From NCBI GenBank assembly GCA_031269415.1, contig JAISZF010000295.1, positions 1-13,070 of the forward strand: a stretch of DNA of 13,070 nucleotides, read 5' to 3'. Below, one piece after another: positions 6,177 to 12,717 of this stretch (positions are counted from its first letter, which is position 1; every line of letters begins with the position of its first letter). The DNA comes from Clostridiales bacterium (lineage in GTDB: Bacteria > Bacillota > Clostridia > Lachnospirales > WQUN01). The notes under the pieces are model-generated. The model ran no database searches. It was not told the DNA's origin and worked only from the letters and a program-made list of their open reading frames with translations. The position numbers and the translations under genes are program-made.

Positions 6177-6205
6177 ATACTATCATCTGACAAGATCCAT
6201 GTCAA
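6177..6205 (-). promoter_or_regulatory. Promoter of the PAP2-acyltransferase-glycosyltransferase operon
   Basis: On the minus strand a perfect TTGACA (6205-6200) is 17 bases from TAGTAT (6182-6177, four of six). It lies in the gap after the exported-protein gene. An inverted repeat, TGACA (6188-6192) and TGTCA (6200-6204) with seven bases between, overlaps the -35 box and could be a repressor or activator site. The bases TAGTATTCAATA after the -35 recur almost exactly before the upstream gene (see findings). Confidence 0.6.
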
Positions 6206-6211
6206 GATGAA

Positions 6212-7039
6212 TTAAAAGACAGCCGCTTTGACAAAACACTCGTAGGTCTTGTCGTCTATCGCGTTTCCCTGAAAATAATAGGCCGGTTGTATTATGCTGT
6301 CGTCATATATATACACTAATTGGCAGCTTGACAGCAAAACCGTTTCATCATCGGTTAAAGCGGGCAGTTCGCCGAAAGCGTCCCTCATGGACTTGATCTG
6401 GCATTCGCCTACCTTATCGTATTGCGTGGCGAAATAATCCATTGTTATTACCCGGCCGTAATTATCCATGGTAACTTGGTTGGAGAAGGCGTAGTTCTTA
6501 ATATTGCTGATACGGTTAATAAAGGAAACGCGGTAGGTATAGCCGTCGTAGTGAACCTGAGCTTCCTCGTATATAAGCACCAGCAAACGCTTCTCAATAA
6601 AATCCGTCGCGATCTTAACGGCGTCCTCGTCCGAAGCCAGCGGCTCGCCGCTCTCCCCGTCAAGCGAGGCCGCGAAATGGATCTGGTTGATATCCTTATC
6701 GATTGTCACCGAGCCTTGCCTGCCGTTGAAGACATACGCGTCCTCCTCCTCAATGTACGACTCGACTCCGATGAACATTTCCGCGTGTTTCTCAGCCGAC
6801 TCATACGCGTTCGGGCGGTATTTGAGCATATAGCAATTGATCATACCGCGCGGATTTTTTTCCAGCGGAAAACTGGCGCGGTAGCCGTTTTCACCGGAAT
6901 AGGCGTTCGTGTCATTGAGGTTGAAACTGGAGCGGGTTCCTGAATAATCCGGAAGTATCGTGCTTTGAGGCAAAAATCTGATTAACGCCCCCGTACCCGC
7001 GAACGCGAGGCATATAACAGCCGCCAATTTTTTATTCAT
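6212..7039 (-). CDS. Membrane-anchored exported protein, YycI/PepSY-like (hypothetical)
   Basis: The 275-residue product has a single N-terminal hydrophobic segment (LAAVICLAFAGTGALI, about 5-20) after MNKK. No good lipobox is seen, so it is a signal peptide or membrane anchor with an extracellular domain. The middle and C-terminal parts alternate strands and helices in the manner of YycI or PepSY repeats: a helix with DAVKIATDFIEKR, then YRVSFINR, then VTMDNYGRVITMDY, and near the end LVYIYDDSIIQPAYYF. In Bacilli YycI restrains the WalK sensor kinase, but no walRK gene is nearby and the similarity is by pattern only. The ATG at 7039 has an ideal GGAGG seven bases before it. Part of that GGAGG lies in the arm of a long hairpin (7048-7105). 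It sits 85 bases after the helicase stop and may be co-transcribed with it. Confidence 0.7.
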   Translation of the reverse strand: MNKKLAAVICLAFAGTGALIRFLPQSTILPDYSGTRSSFNLNDTNAYSGENGYRASFPLEKNPRGMINCYMLKYRPNAYESAEKHAEMFIGVESYIEEEDAYVFNGRQGSVTIDKDINQIHFAASLDGESGEPLASDEDAVKIATDFIEKRLLVLIYEEAQVHYDGYTYRVSFINRISNIKNYAFSNQVTMDNYGRVITMDYFATQYDKVGECQIKSMRDAFGELPALTDDETVLLSSCQLVYIYDDSIIQPAYYFQGNAIDDKTYECFVKAAVF

Positions 7040-7047
7040 ACAGCGCC

Positions 7048-7105
7048 TCCGATTAACGCGTCTGGTATTGAATAGTATGCCCAGATATATCCTGCGTTAA
7101 TCGGA
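7048..7105 (-). promoter_or_regulatory. Long intercistronic hairpin partly covering a ribosome site; weak promoter inside
   Basis: A perfect 12-base inverted repeat (7048-7059 TCCGATTAACGC and 7094-7105 GCGTTAATCGGA) encloses a second one (7061-7065 TCTGG and 7081-7085 CCAGA). In the minus-strand RNA the 3' arm includes the first three bases of the GGAGG site of the exported-protein gene. No T run follows, so it is not a terminator. A weak promoter (TTAACG, 17 bases, TACTAT at 7078-7073) overlaps it. It could be a translational switch, a stability element or a protein-binding dyad. Confidence 0.6.
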
Positions 7106-7124
7106 TTGTGTACGCGCTTAAATC

Positions 7125-10100
7125 CTAAACACTGAACAGCTCTTTAACCTCCGCCTCCGACATCAGGCTCAGGAATTGTCCGCCCTCTGAAATTACGGTG
7201 TCAACCAGATTCTTCTTCTTATCGTGCAGGTCCATGATTTTTTGTTCGATTGTATCGCGTGTTACCAGATTAAATACCTGAACCGTCTGCTTTTGACCGT
7301 AGCGATGAGCGCGATCCGACGCCTGATCCATTACGGCGGGGTTCCACCACGGGTCGTAATGGATTACCACGTCCGCGCCGGTCAGATTCAGGCCGGTGCC
7401 CCCCGCCTTGAGGGAGATCAGGAATATCTCGCGCTCGCCCTTATTGAAGCGGTCCGCCATGTCCATGCGATCCGCGGCCGGCGTGCCGCCATCCAAATAG
7501 AAATACGACAGGCTGGCGTCGTTTATCGCGTTTATGAGAATCGAAAGCATGGACGTGAATTGAGAGAACAGCAGCAGCCTGTGCCCGGATTCCACAGTCA
7601 TCTGTATAGTTTCCAGAGCCAGGGTCAGCTTGCCGCTTCCCCCGGAGTAGCCCTCCAAGAATAAAGACGGGTGACAGCAAATCTGCCGCAGTTGCGTAAG
7701 CTCCGCAAGTATCTTCATCCGGTTCCGCGAAACGCCGCCGTCCAGGTCGAGGATCCCGCGGGCTTTTAACAGATACGCCGCGTATAGCTTCCGCTGTTCG
7801 GGCAGCAATTCGGCGTACAGGTTTGTCTCGGTTTTTTCCGGCAGTTCCGTCAGCACCTCGCTTTTCATACGCCTCAGCAAGAAGGGCGCGATCTGTTTTC
7901 GCAGGGATTCCGCGCGTTCGGTATCATTGTTTTTAACGATTGGCGTCTCATAAAGTCTGATGAATCTATTTAATGTATAAAGATATCCCGGCATTATAAA
8001 ATCAAAGATGGACCACAGCTCGGTCAGAGAGTTCTCTATAGGCGTGCCGGTCAGCGCGAAACGGTTTTTCGACTTTACCGACTTAACCGCCTTGGCGTTC
8101 CGCGTCTGGGGATTCTTAATGTACTGCGCCTCGTCGGCTATCAGCGTTTCGAAAGATTTAGACTCATAGAGATCCAAATCCCTCTTCAGAGTATCATAGG
8201 TTGTGATATATATATCCGCGGGATTATCCAGCAATTCCTTCCGTTTCTCCGGCACGCCGTTTATTACCAGCGCGTTCAGGCCGGGGGCAAAACGCTTAAT
8301 CTCGTTTTCCCAGTTGAATATCAGCGAGGTCGGCGAAACAATCAGGCTTTGCGCTCCGGGAGTCTGTACGGCGAGCAGAAACGCGATTACCTGTATAGTT
8401 TTGCCCAGCCCCATATCGTCGGCCAAAACCCCTCCGAACCCGTAACGCGCCAGAGAGGCCAGCCAATTGAATCCTATCTTCTGGTATTCCCGCAGCGAGC
8501 CGCGCAGCTCGGTCGGCTGGCTCAGCCTGACATCTTTCATGTGTTTGAACTCGGCGGCGAATTGCTGAAAATCAGCGGCGCGGTCAACCGACCCGCTGCC
8601 TTCGGTAAGTTGATCGACGTATAAGGAACGGTACTTTGGCAGCGACGCCTTGAAGTCATTCACGTCCCTTTTGCTCAGATCCAGCGCGTGTACCAATTGT
8701 ACGACTGACTGGGTATTCCCGTCCTCAAGGTTGATGAAGCGGCCGTCTTTCAAGCGGTGATACTTCTTTTTCAAGCGCAGGCTGTCCAAAGCGTCAATCA
8801 GATCAAAAAAGGAGAATTCGGATTCATCCATTGTCATTTCCAGCAGACCGCCGGAGAGTTTTACGCCTACCTTTGACCGCATGGGCTTGGATTTTTGCCG
8901 GACTATTTCATCGGTGGCGTAGATTTGTGCCTGGTTCTTTAAGTCTTCCAGGCCGTCTTGCAGCAGCCTGTACACGGCGGAGTCGCCGGTCAGCCTGTAT
9001 ACGCCGCGGTTTCCGTCGGGCTCAAACCCGTACATGAGCAAATGCCGGACAATACGGTATTCATAAGGCAAATCACGCGGAATTACCGTTTCCTGACGTT
9101 TCAGCGGGTTTATCTCAACATCGCCGTAACAGAACGCTATTCGGCACAAAACATCGCCGCCCTCGGCGTCGAAGTAAAGTTTCGGAAAGATCGGGCATGG
9201 CTCCGCGCTTTCCAGTTCGCCGCTTATTTCACCGACAAACCGTTCTCTCCGGAGATAAGGTAGGATTACGGAAATAAACCTGATCCGTTCATCACCCCTG
9301 AAAGATACACACGATGTTTTCGCTGAATTCAGTGATTCCGTGATGGCTGTCAGAACGGCGCCACGATTCTTGTCCGTCCGATAAATCGCGTTTTCAATCA
9401 GGATATATTTGTATTCTCTTCCGTTTATCGCCGTGATGTTCAGGCTGTCTCCCTTGAGAATAATCTCGTCCGGCTTTGATTCCACCTCAAAATTGACGGC
9501 GGGGGGACCGTCGATTACCCTTATCTCGCCTTTATCCGAATCCAGCGTTTTGTTGATATACATCCCGAAAAAAACGTCCGCGTTGCGTTCGTTGAGAGTC
9601 AGGTTCCGCCCGTTTTCCCTTGCCATGTACATATAATTATAATTATTCATAATTGACCGGCTGATCTCATAATAGAACGCGTTTTCACTCATTATGAATT
9701 TCAGGAGTTCCCGGCTGTCCTCGTCAAACGCGTCCGCGGAATGCCTGAACTGGAGTTTGGAGCTATATGACGCGTAAGCCAGGTTATTAATATTGGAAAC
9801 AAATTCGTTGATATTCTTTATAATATACAGACGGGTATTCCCCACAAAGAAATTCAGTAACGGCTCTTTGCCCTCCGCCAGCATTAGTTTGGAGGTCAGG
9901 CGCGGTTTCTGGATATCCGAGGGATCCTCTCCGAGCTCTTTGAAGCTCTCGTCAATTTCTTTATATATCTGTTTTTCCAGATTATCGGAAAGCTTCCGCG
10001 CCAGCTTCGTCATGGCGGATTGGTCGGATAATTCGTCTTTACTGTCCAGCAGAGCCAGCAGAGCGGCTATCACGTGTTTGCAAGCTCCGCGCCAGATCGC

Positions 10101-10358
10101 GCTGCCCTGGCAATCGCATTTATACTCGTCCAATTCGCCGGATCGGCTGAATCTCAATATAACGATGTAGTTCTTATAATTGCCGGCGACAGTCACGGCT
10201 GCTAATGTGTTATCATCTTCTAACGACATACTTACGACTTTACCCGAATGAAAATAGATTTCGCCGCGTGAGAACACGTCCGCGTTGGAAGCCAGCGAGA
10301 GTATGAAACCCTTTGTAAGCGTCTCGCCGATAGGAATCGCCTCTTTCTGAATGATCAA
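7125..10358 (-). CDS. SNF2-family DEAD/DEAH helicase-like ATPase with SWIM zinc finger
   Basis: This is a 1077-residue bacterial Swi2/Snf2 ATPase, a double-stranded DNA translocase thought to remodel protein-DNA complexes; the cellular role of this bacterial branch is unknown. The N-terminus has an intact SWIM zinc finger (C81, C83, C93, H95). A long SNF2-associated region (about 150-600) follows. The ATPase core has motif I DDMGLGKT (647-654), motif II DEAQ (742-745), motif III LTGTP (769-773), motif V around LKAGGTGLNL (983-992) and motif VI QASDRAHRYGQ (1012-1022). All motors are complete. The start is a TTG at 10358. No ATG or GTG and no ribosome site lie near it, and the promoter -10 box is so close that the mRNA would be leaderless. 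It is divergent from the alpha/beta hydrolase and upstream of the exported protein. Confidence 0.95.
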   Translation of the reverse strand: MIIQKEAIPIGETLTKGFILSLASNADVFSRGEIYFHSGKVVSMSLEDDNTLAAVTVAGNYKNYIVILRFSRSGELDEYKCDCQGSAIWRGACKHVIAALLALLDSKDELSDQSAMTKLARKLSDNLEKQIYKEIDESFKELGEDPSDIQKPRLTSKLMLAEGKEPLLNFFVGNTRLYIIKNINEFVSNINNLAYASYSSKLQFRHSADAFDEDSRELLKFIMSENAFYYEISRSIMNNYNYMYMARENGRNLTLNERNADVFFGMYINKTLDSDKGEIRVIDGPPAVNFEVESKPDEIILKGDSLNITAINGREYKYILIENAIYRTDKNRGAVLTAITESLNSAKTSCVSFRGDERIRFISVILPYLRRERFVGEISGELESAEPCPIFPKLYFDAEGGDVLCRIAFCYGDVEINPLKRQETVIPRDLPYEYRIVRHLLMYGFEPDGNRGVYRLTGDSAVYRLLQDGLEDLKNQAQIYATDEIVRQKSKPMRSKVGVKLSGGLLEMTMDESEFSFFDLIDALDSLRLKKKYHRLKDGRFINLEDGNTQSVVQLVHALDLSKRDVNDFKASLPKYRSLYVDQLTEGSGSVDRAADFQQFAAEFKHMKDVRLSQPTELRGSLREYQKIGFNWLASLARYGFGGVLADDMGLGKTIQVIAFLLAVQTPGAQSLIVSPTSLIFNWENEIKRFAPGLNALVINGVPEKRKELLDNPADIYITTYDTLKRDLDLYESKSFETLIADEAQYIKNPQTRNAKAVKSVKSKNRFALTGTPIENSLTELWSIFDFIMPGYLYTLNRFIRLYETPIVKNNDTERAESLRKQIAPFLLRRMKSEVLTELPEKTETNLYAELLPEQRKLYAAYLLKARGILDLDGGVSRNRMKILAELTQLRQICCHPSLFLEGYSGGSGKLTLALETIQMTVESGHRLLLFSQFTSMLSILINAINDASLSYFYLDGGTPAADRMDMADRFNKGEREIFLISLKAGGTGLNLTGADVVIHYDPWWNPAVMDQASDRAHRYGQKQTVQVFNLVTRDTIEQKIMDLHDKKKNLVDTVISEGGQFLSLMSEAEVKELFSV

Positions 10359-10365
10359 TCATTAT

Positions 10366-10394
10366 ATTATACTATGCGAAAATTATACATTCAA
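10366..10394 (-). promoter_or_regulatory. Promoter of the SNF2 gene, predicted leaderless start
   Basis: On the minus strand TTGAAT (10394-10389) and a perfect TATAAT (10371-10366) are 17 bases apart. Initiation would fall about seven bases further, at about 10359, which coincides with the TTG start at 10358. A second TATAAT (10366-10361) overlaps the end of the first. Confidence 0.6.
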
Positions 10395-10403
10395 GGTTTT
10401 TGT

Positions 10404-10414
10404 CCGGTTACCGG
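10404..10414. promoter_or_regulatory. Small dyad between divergent genes
   Basis: CCGGT-T-ACCGG is a perfect five-base inverted repeat around one base. It lies ten bases upstream of the helicase -35 box, in the 102-base divergent gap. It may be an operator serving either gene. I see no strong plus-strand promoter for the hydrolase here (a TTGTCC/TAAAAT pair has a 19-base spacer). Confidence 0.25.
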
Positions 10415-10460
10415 TGGCTATACTTAAAATAGTCTTTATAGTCTGTCAGGAGTGGTTCGA

Positions 10461-11444
10461 GTGGATGACTCACGCGTAAGCAAACGGTTCAATCCTTTGG
10501 CTGTTTTAATCGGAACGCCTGTCGTGCTGGCCGGGGGCGTTATGTTTTTATTCAGAACGGCGTCGCGGTTATACGACGGGACATTGCGGCGCGGCAAAAA
10601 CAGGATGGTGGAATTGCCTATCGTCACGGAATCAGAGGAACAGGCGATTATAAAAGCGGACGAGGAATTCCGCGAGAGGGTCCGGCTGTGGGCGGAGACC
10701 ACGCCGAGTACCGGGCAAAGGCTTACCTCGCACGACGGCATCTCCCTATACGCGACCGCGTATACACAGGAATCGCCCGATTGGGCGGTTGTTGTGCATG
10801 GATACACCGGCGACGGGATGCAGATGACGGAAGCGGCTAAACGGTTTTACGAGATGGGGTATAATGTTCTGCTGCCGGACTGCCGCGGGCACGGAAAGAG
10901 TGAGGGCGATTATATCGGCATGGGCTGGCATGATCGGATAGATATTATTAATTGGGCGAAACGGATTATCGAGTGGGACGCCGGCAGCCGGATTGTCCTG
11001 TACGGGCTGTCGATGGGCGCGGCCGCCGTTATGATGGCTTCGGGTGAGGATCTGCCGGGCAATATTAAGTGCTTAATAGAGGATTGCGGATATACCTCTG
11101 TGACCGAGGAGTTTTCTTATCACTTGAAGCACAACCTGAAAATCCCTAAATTTCCGATACTGAACACGGTGGATCTGCTGTGCGGGAGAAGAGCGGGCTT
11201 CAGGTTCAGGGAAGCGTCCGCGCTGGAGCAGATAAAAAAATGCAAGTTGCCGATCCTTTTTATTCACGGAGGCAAGGATTATTTTGTGCCAACGGAAATG
11301 GTATACAGGCTGTACCAAGCCGCCGAATGCGAAAAAGAGCTGTATATTGTCCCCGAAGCCGGGCACGGCGTATCGGGAAATGTCTCAAGGAAACCTTATT
11401 GGGAAAAGATAGAGGCGTTTACGGGGCGTTGTTTGAATGGGTAG
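10461..11444 (+). CDS. Membrane-anchored alpha/beta hydrolase
   Basis: This is a serine hydrolase of the alpha/beta fold (Hydrolase_4/BAAT-like group found in Firmicutes), substrate unknown. I start it at the GTG at 10461 because AGGAG (10448-10452) lies eight bases before it; an in-frame GTG at 10452 falls inside that site. This gives 327 residues. One N-terminal membrane helix (PLAVLIGTPVVLAGGVMFLF, about 12-31) is followed by a linker and the hydrolase domain facing outward or membrane-bound. The HG oxyanion loop is VVVHGYTGDG (about 110-119). The nucleophile is S184 in GLSMG, the acid is D273 (GGKDYFVP) and the base is H302 (EAGHG). The domain is complete. It is transcribed alone, divergent from the helicase, and ends at a strong hairpin. 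Confidence 0.9.
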   Translation: MDDSRVSKRFNPLAVLIGTPVVLAGGVMFLFRTASRLYDGTLRRGKNRMVELPIVTESEEQAIIKADEEFRERVRLWAETTPSTGQRLTSHDGISLYATAYTQESPDWAVVVHGYTGDGMQMTEAAKRFYEMGYNVLLPDCRGHGKSEGDYIGMGWHDRIDIINWAKRIIEWDAGSRIVLYGLSMGAAAVMMASGEDLPGNIKCLIEDCGYTSVTEEFSYHLKHNLKIPKFPILNTVDLLCGRRAGFRFREASALEQIKKCKLPILFIHGGKDYFVPTEMVYRLYQAAECEKELYIVPEAGHGVSGNVSRKPYWEKIEAFTGRCLNG

Positions 11445-11469
11445 GAAGCGCGGGCGCACAATTAGGATA

Positions 11470-11502
11470 AAGCGGGCCGCCCCGATGGAGGCGGCTTGCT
11501 TT
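11470..11502 (+). terminator. Terminator after the alpha/beta hydrolase
   Basis: A 12-base-pair stem (11470-11481 AAGCGGGCCGCC with 11490-11501 GGCGGCTTGCTT, two G-U pairs) has an eight-base loop. The stem is very GC-rich at its top and ends in TTGCTTT, a modest T run. It starts 25 bases after the stop codon. Confidence 0.7.
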
Positions 11503-11504
11503 GA

Positions 11505-11639
11505 CTACCACATATAGCTTCTCTCGTTTATGCTGTCTAAAGTTCCCGTAAAGCCCAGTTTCTTCAAATCATAATATTGCCACGCTTTGTCCGCCGACCA
11601 GTCCCTTAATTGAACGCTGGAACGGAGTTTACTTACTTC
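11505..11639 (-). pseudogene. Short reading-frame remnant ending DSINERSYMW
   Basis: The minus strand is open for 44 codons between a TAA (11642-11640) and a TAG (11507-11505) but has no ATG, GTG or TTG start before its last residues. The text is protein-like (LRDWSADKAWQYYDLKKLGF, then TGTLDSINERSYMW), rich in aromatic and charged residues. It reads like the C-terminus of a gene whose 5' part was deleted. I do not recognise the family. It begins immediately after the hydrolase terminator on the opposite strand. It could also be chance. Confidence 0.3.
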
Positions 11640-11683
11640 TTATCAGTTGAAATGAGCTGCCGTTATTTGAAACTTATACAAAT

Positions 11684-11836
11684 CTAATCAAAATTAATAA
11701 AAGAGTAGATTTGATGTTCAATTCCTGCTTCATCGAGTAGCTTACGCGGAACTCTCCACAGGCTGACACCGTAATACCGCCGGAAACTTAAACTCTTTAT
11801 TATACTATTAAGCGCCCCCTCGTTAACAAAACAAGC
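11684..11836 (-). pseudogene. Second short reading-frame remnant (LWRVPRKLLDEAGIE)
   Basis: Fifty codons on the minus strand are open between a TGA (11839-11837) and a TAG (11686-11684), again with no start codon. The segment VSLWRVPRKLLDEAGIEHQI looks like real protein and is loosely like the IPKxLLEEAGI stretch of AbrB/MazE-type antitoxins, but this is too short to assign. It lies in a different frame from the remnant downstream, 44 bases away. Together they suggest a decayed minus-strand gene or genes in the roughly 430-base gap before the HEPN-MNT pair. Confidence 0.22.
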
Positions 11837-11861
11837 TCAAAGGGGATGTAGAGAACAGCCG

Positions 11862-11889
11862 TTGTATTGGCTCAATATTTTGATATAAT
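11862..11889 (+). promoter_or_regulatory. Promoter and dyads of the HEPN-MNT pair
   Basis: TTGTAT (11862-11867) and a perfect TATAAT (11884-11889) are 16 bases apart; transcription would start near 11896. A dyad TATTG-GCT-CAATA (11865-11877) lies inside the promoter. A second one, TTGGCT (11867-11872) and AGCCAA (11895-11900), brackets the -10 box. Such dyads fit binding by a toxin-antitoxin repressor complex, which is inference. Confidence 0.5.
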
Positions 11890-11932
11890 AGTAAAGCCAA
11901 ATGGCCCTATCGTTTATTGGGAGGGTAATGAT

Positions 11933-12346
11933 ATGTTGGAAATCACCGGTCTGAAAAACGCTGTTCAGGCCTATGAACGAGGTCTTAACGTGGTTCTGAG
12001 AAAAGACGATAAATCAACACCGGAAGATGAGATTGAAATATTACGTTCCGGCTTGATACAATCATTTGAGTTCTGTTATGAATTATGCTGGAAATACATG
12101 AAGCGATGGATTGAGATGAATATATCGCCGGACGCCGCCGACGGTGTAACGCGCAGGGAATTGTTCCGGCGCGCCGCGGAAAACAGACTGATTACGGACA
12201 TTGATAAGTGGATGATTTTTCACGCCGCTCGTAACAGAACGTCACATATATATAATGAAGACGTGGCGGATGAGGTCTTTAAGGTCGCGAAAACTTTTCT
12301 TCCGTTCGCCCGCGATCTTGTGGAACGTTTGGAGAGCAGGTTATGA
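11933..12346 (+). CDS. HEPN-domain toxin (HepT-like, HI0074 family)
   Basis: This is the toxin half of a HEPN-MNT toxin-antitoxin pair; HEPN proteins of this type are RNases acting as homodimers. The frame is open from a TTG at 11867, but that lies within the promoter. The ATG at 11933 has GGGAGGG (11919-11925) seven bases before it and gives 137 residues, the normal family length. The four-helix bundle is all-alpha, with LIQSFEFCYELCWKYMK (41-57) as the characteristic nucleotidyltransferase substrate-binding helix. The active-site motif RNRTSHIY (R100, H105, Y107) fits RX4HXY exactly. In characterised pairs the Tyr of this motif is AMPylated by the antitoxin. The stop overlaps the next gene's start by four bases (ATGA), so both are translated together. 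Confidence 0.9.
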   Translation: MLEITGLKNAVQAYERGLNVVLRKDDKSTPEDEIEILRSGLIQSFEFCYELCWKYMKRWIEMNISPDAADGVTRRELFRRAAENRLITDIDKWMIFHAARNRTSHIYNEDVADEVFKVAKTFLPFARDLVERLESRL

Positions 12347-12645
12347 TTTCTGTCACGCCTCATGAATTGGAGATCGTAAAAGACATTTTGCGCGGATTGG
12401 CGTCCGACTGTGAGGCGCGTGTGTTTGGCTCCAGATACAAGGGAGTCACGAAAGAATATTCGGATCTCGATATAGCGCTGATAGGCCGCGGCAGGCTTGG
12501 ACTCGCGAGAATAGCCGCTATCGAAGAGGCGTTTCAGGAATCGGCTTTGCCATATCGCGTGGACGTCTTGGATTGGTATTCACTTAGCGATGAATTCAGA
12601 GCGATTATCAGTTCCGGGTACGCCTTAATTGATCCGCGTTTGTAA
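12343..12645 (+). CDS. MNT-domain nucleotidyltransferase antitoxin (MntA-like)
   Basis: This is a minimal nucleotidyltransferase of 100 residues, the antitoxin partner of the HEPN protein. The catalytic motif GS-X10-DXD is exact: G29 S30 (FGSRYKG), D41 and D43 (YSDLDIAL). A third acidic residue, D74 (YRVDVLDW), completes the metal site. In studied HEPN-MNT pairs such proteins transfer AMP from ATP to the toxin's RX4HXY Tyr and so silence it. All required residues are present. The ATG at 12343 overlaps the toxin stop (ATGA). The gene ends within a small dyad (CCGCGT 12634-12639, ACGCGG 12649-12654), followed by the large hairpin at 12658-12688. Confidence 0.92.
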   Translation: MISVTPHELEIVKDILRGLASDCEARVFGSRYKGVTKEYSDLDIALIGRGRLGLARIAAIEEAFQESALPYRVDVLDWYSLSDEFRAIISSGYALIDPRL

Positions 12646-12657
12646 TATACGCGGTAA

Positions 12658-12688
12658 AACGGTTCCGCTTTTTTGAAGCGGAATCGTT
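12658..12688. terminator. Bidirectional hairpin between convergent genes
   Basis: A 13-base-pair stem (12658-12670 AACGGTTCCGCTT with 12676-12688 AAGCGGAATCGTT, one G-U pair) has a five-base loop. It lies 12 bases after the antitoxin stop and 29 bases beyond the stop of the minus-strand gene. On the minus strand it ends in CGTTTTACC, a short T run; on the plus strand T residues are fewer. It probably serves both convergent genes. Confidence 0.65.
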
Positions 12689-12717
12689 CCTCGCGCAAAT
12701 GTATACTGCGTTGGCTT

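Noticed and set aside
6422..6943. 173-codon plus-strand open frame inside the exported-protein gene
   Set aside because: It lies opposite a well-supported gene with a good start and signal-like N-terminus and reads as antisense shadow with no family features.
7125..10358. SNF2 helicase as part of a DISARM-like or other known phage-defence system
   Set aside because: No methyltransferase, DUF1998, phospholipase D or other partner gene is nearby; the SWIM-SNF2 architecture is common as a stand-alone gene in Firmicutes.
11867..11932. N-terminal extension of the HEPN protein from a TTG at 11867
   Set aside because: It overlaps the promoter -35/-10 region, has no ribosome site, and the ATG at 11933 has an ideal one and gives the family length.
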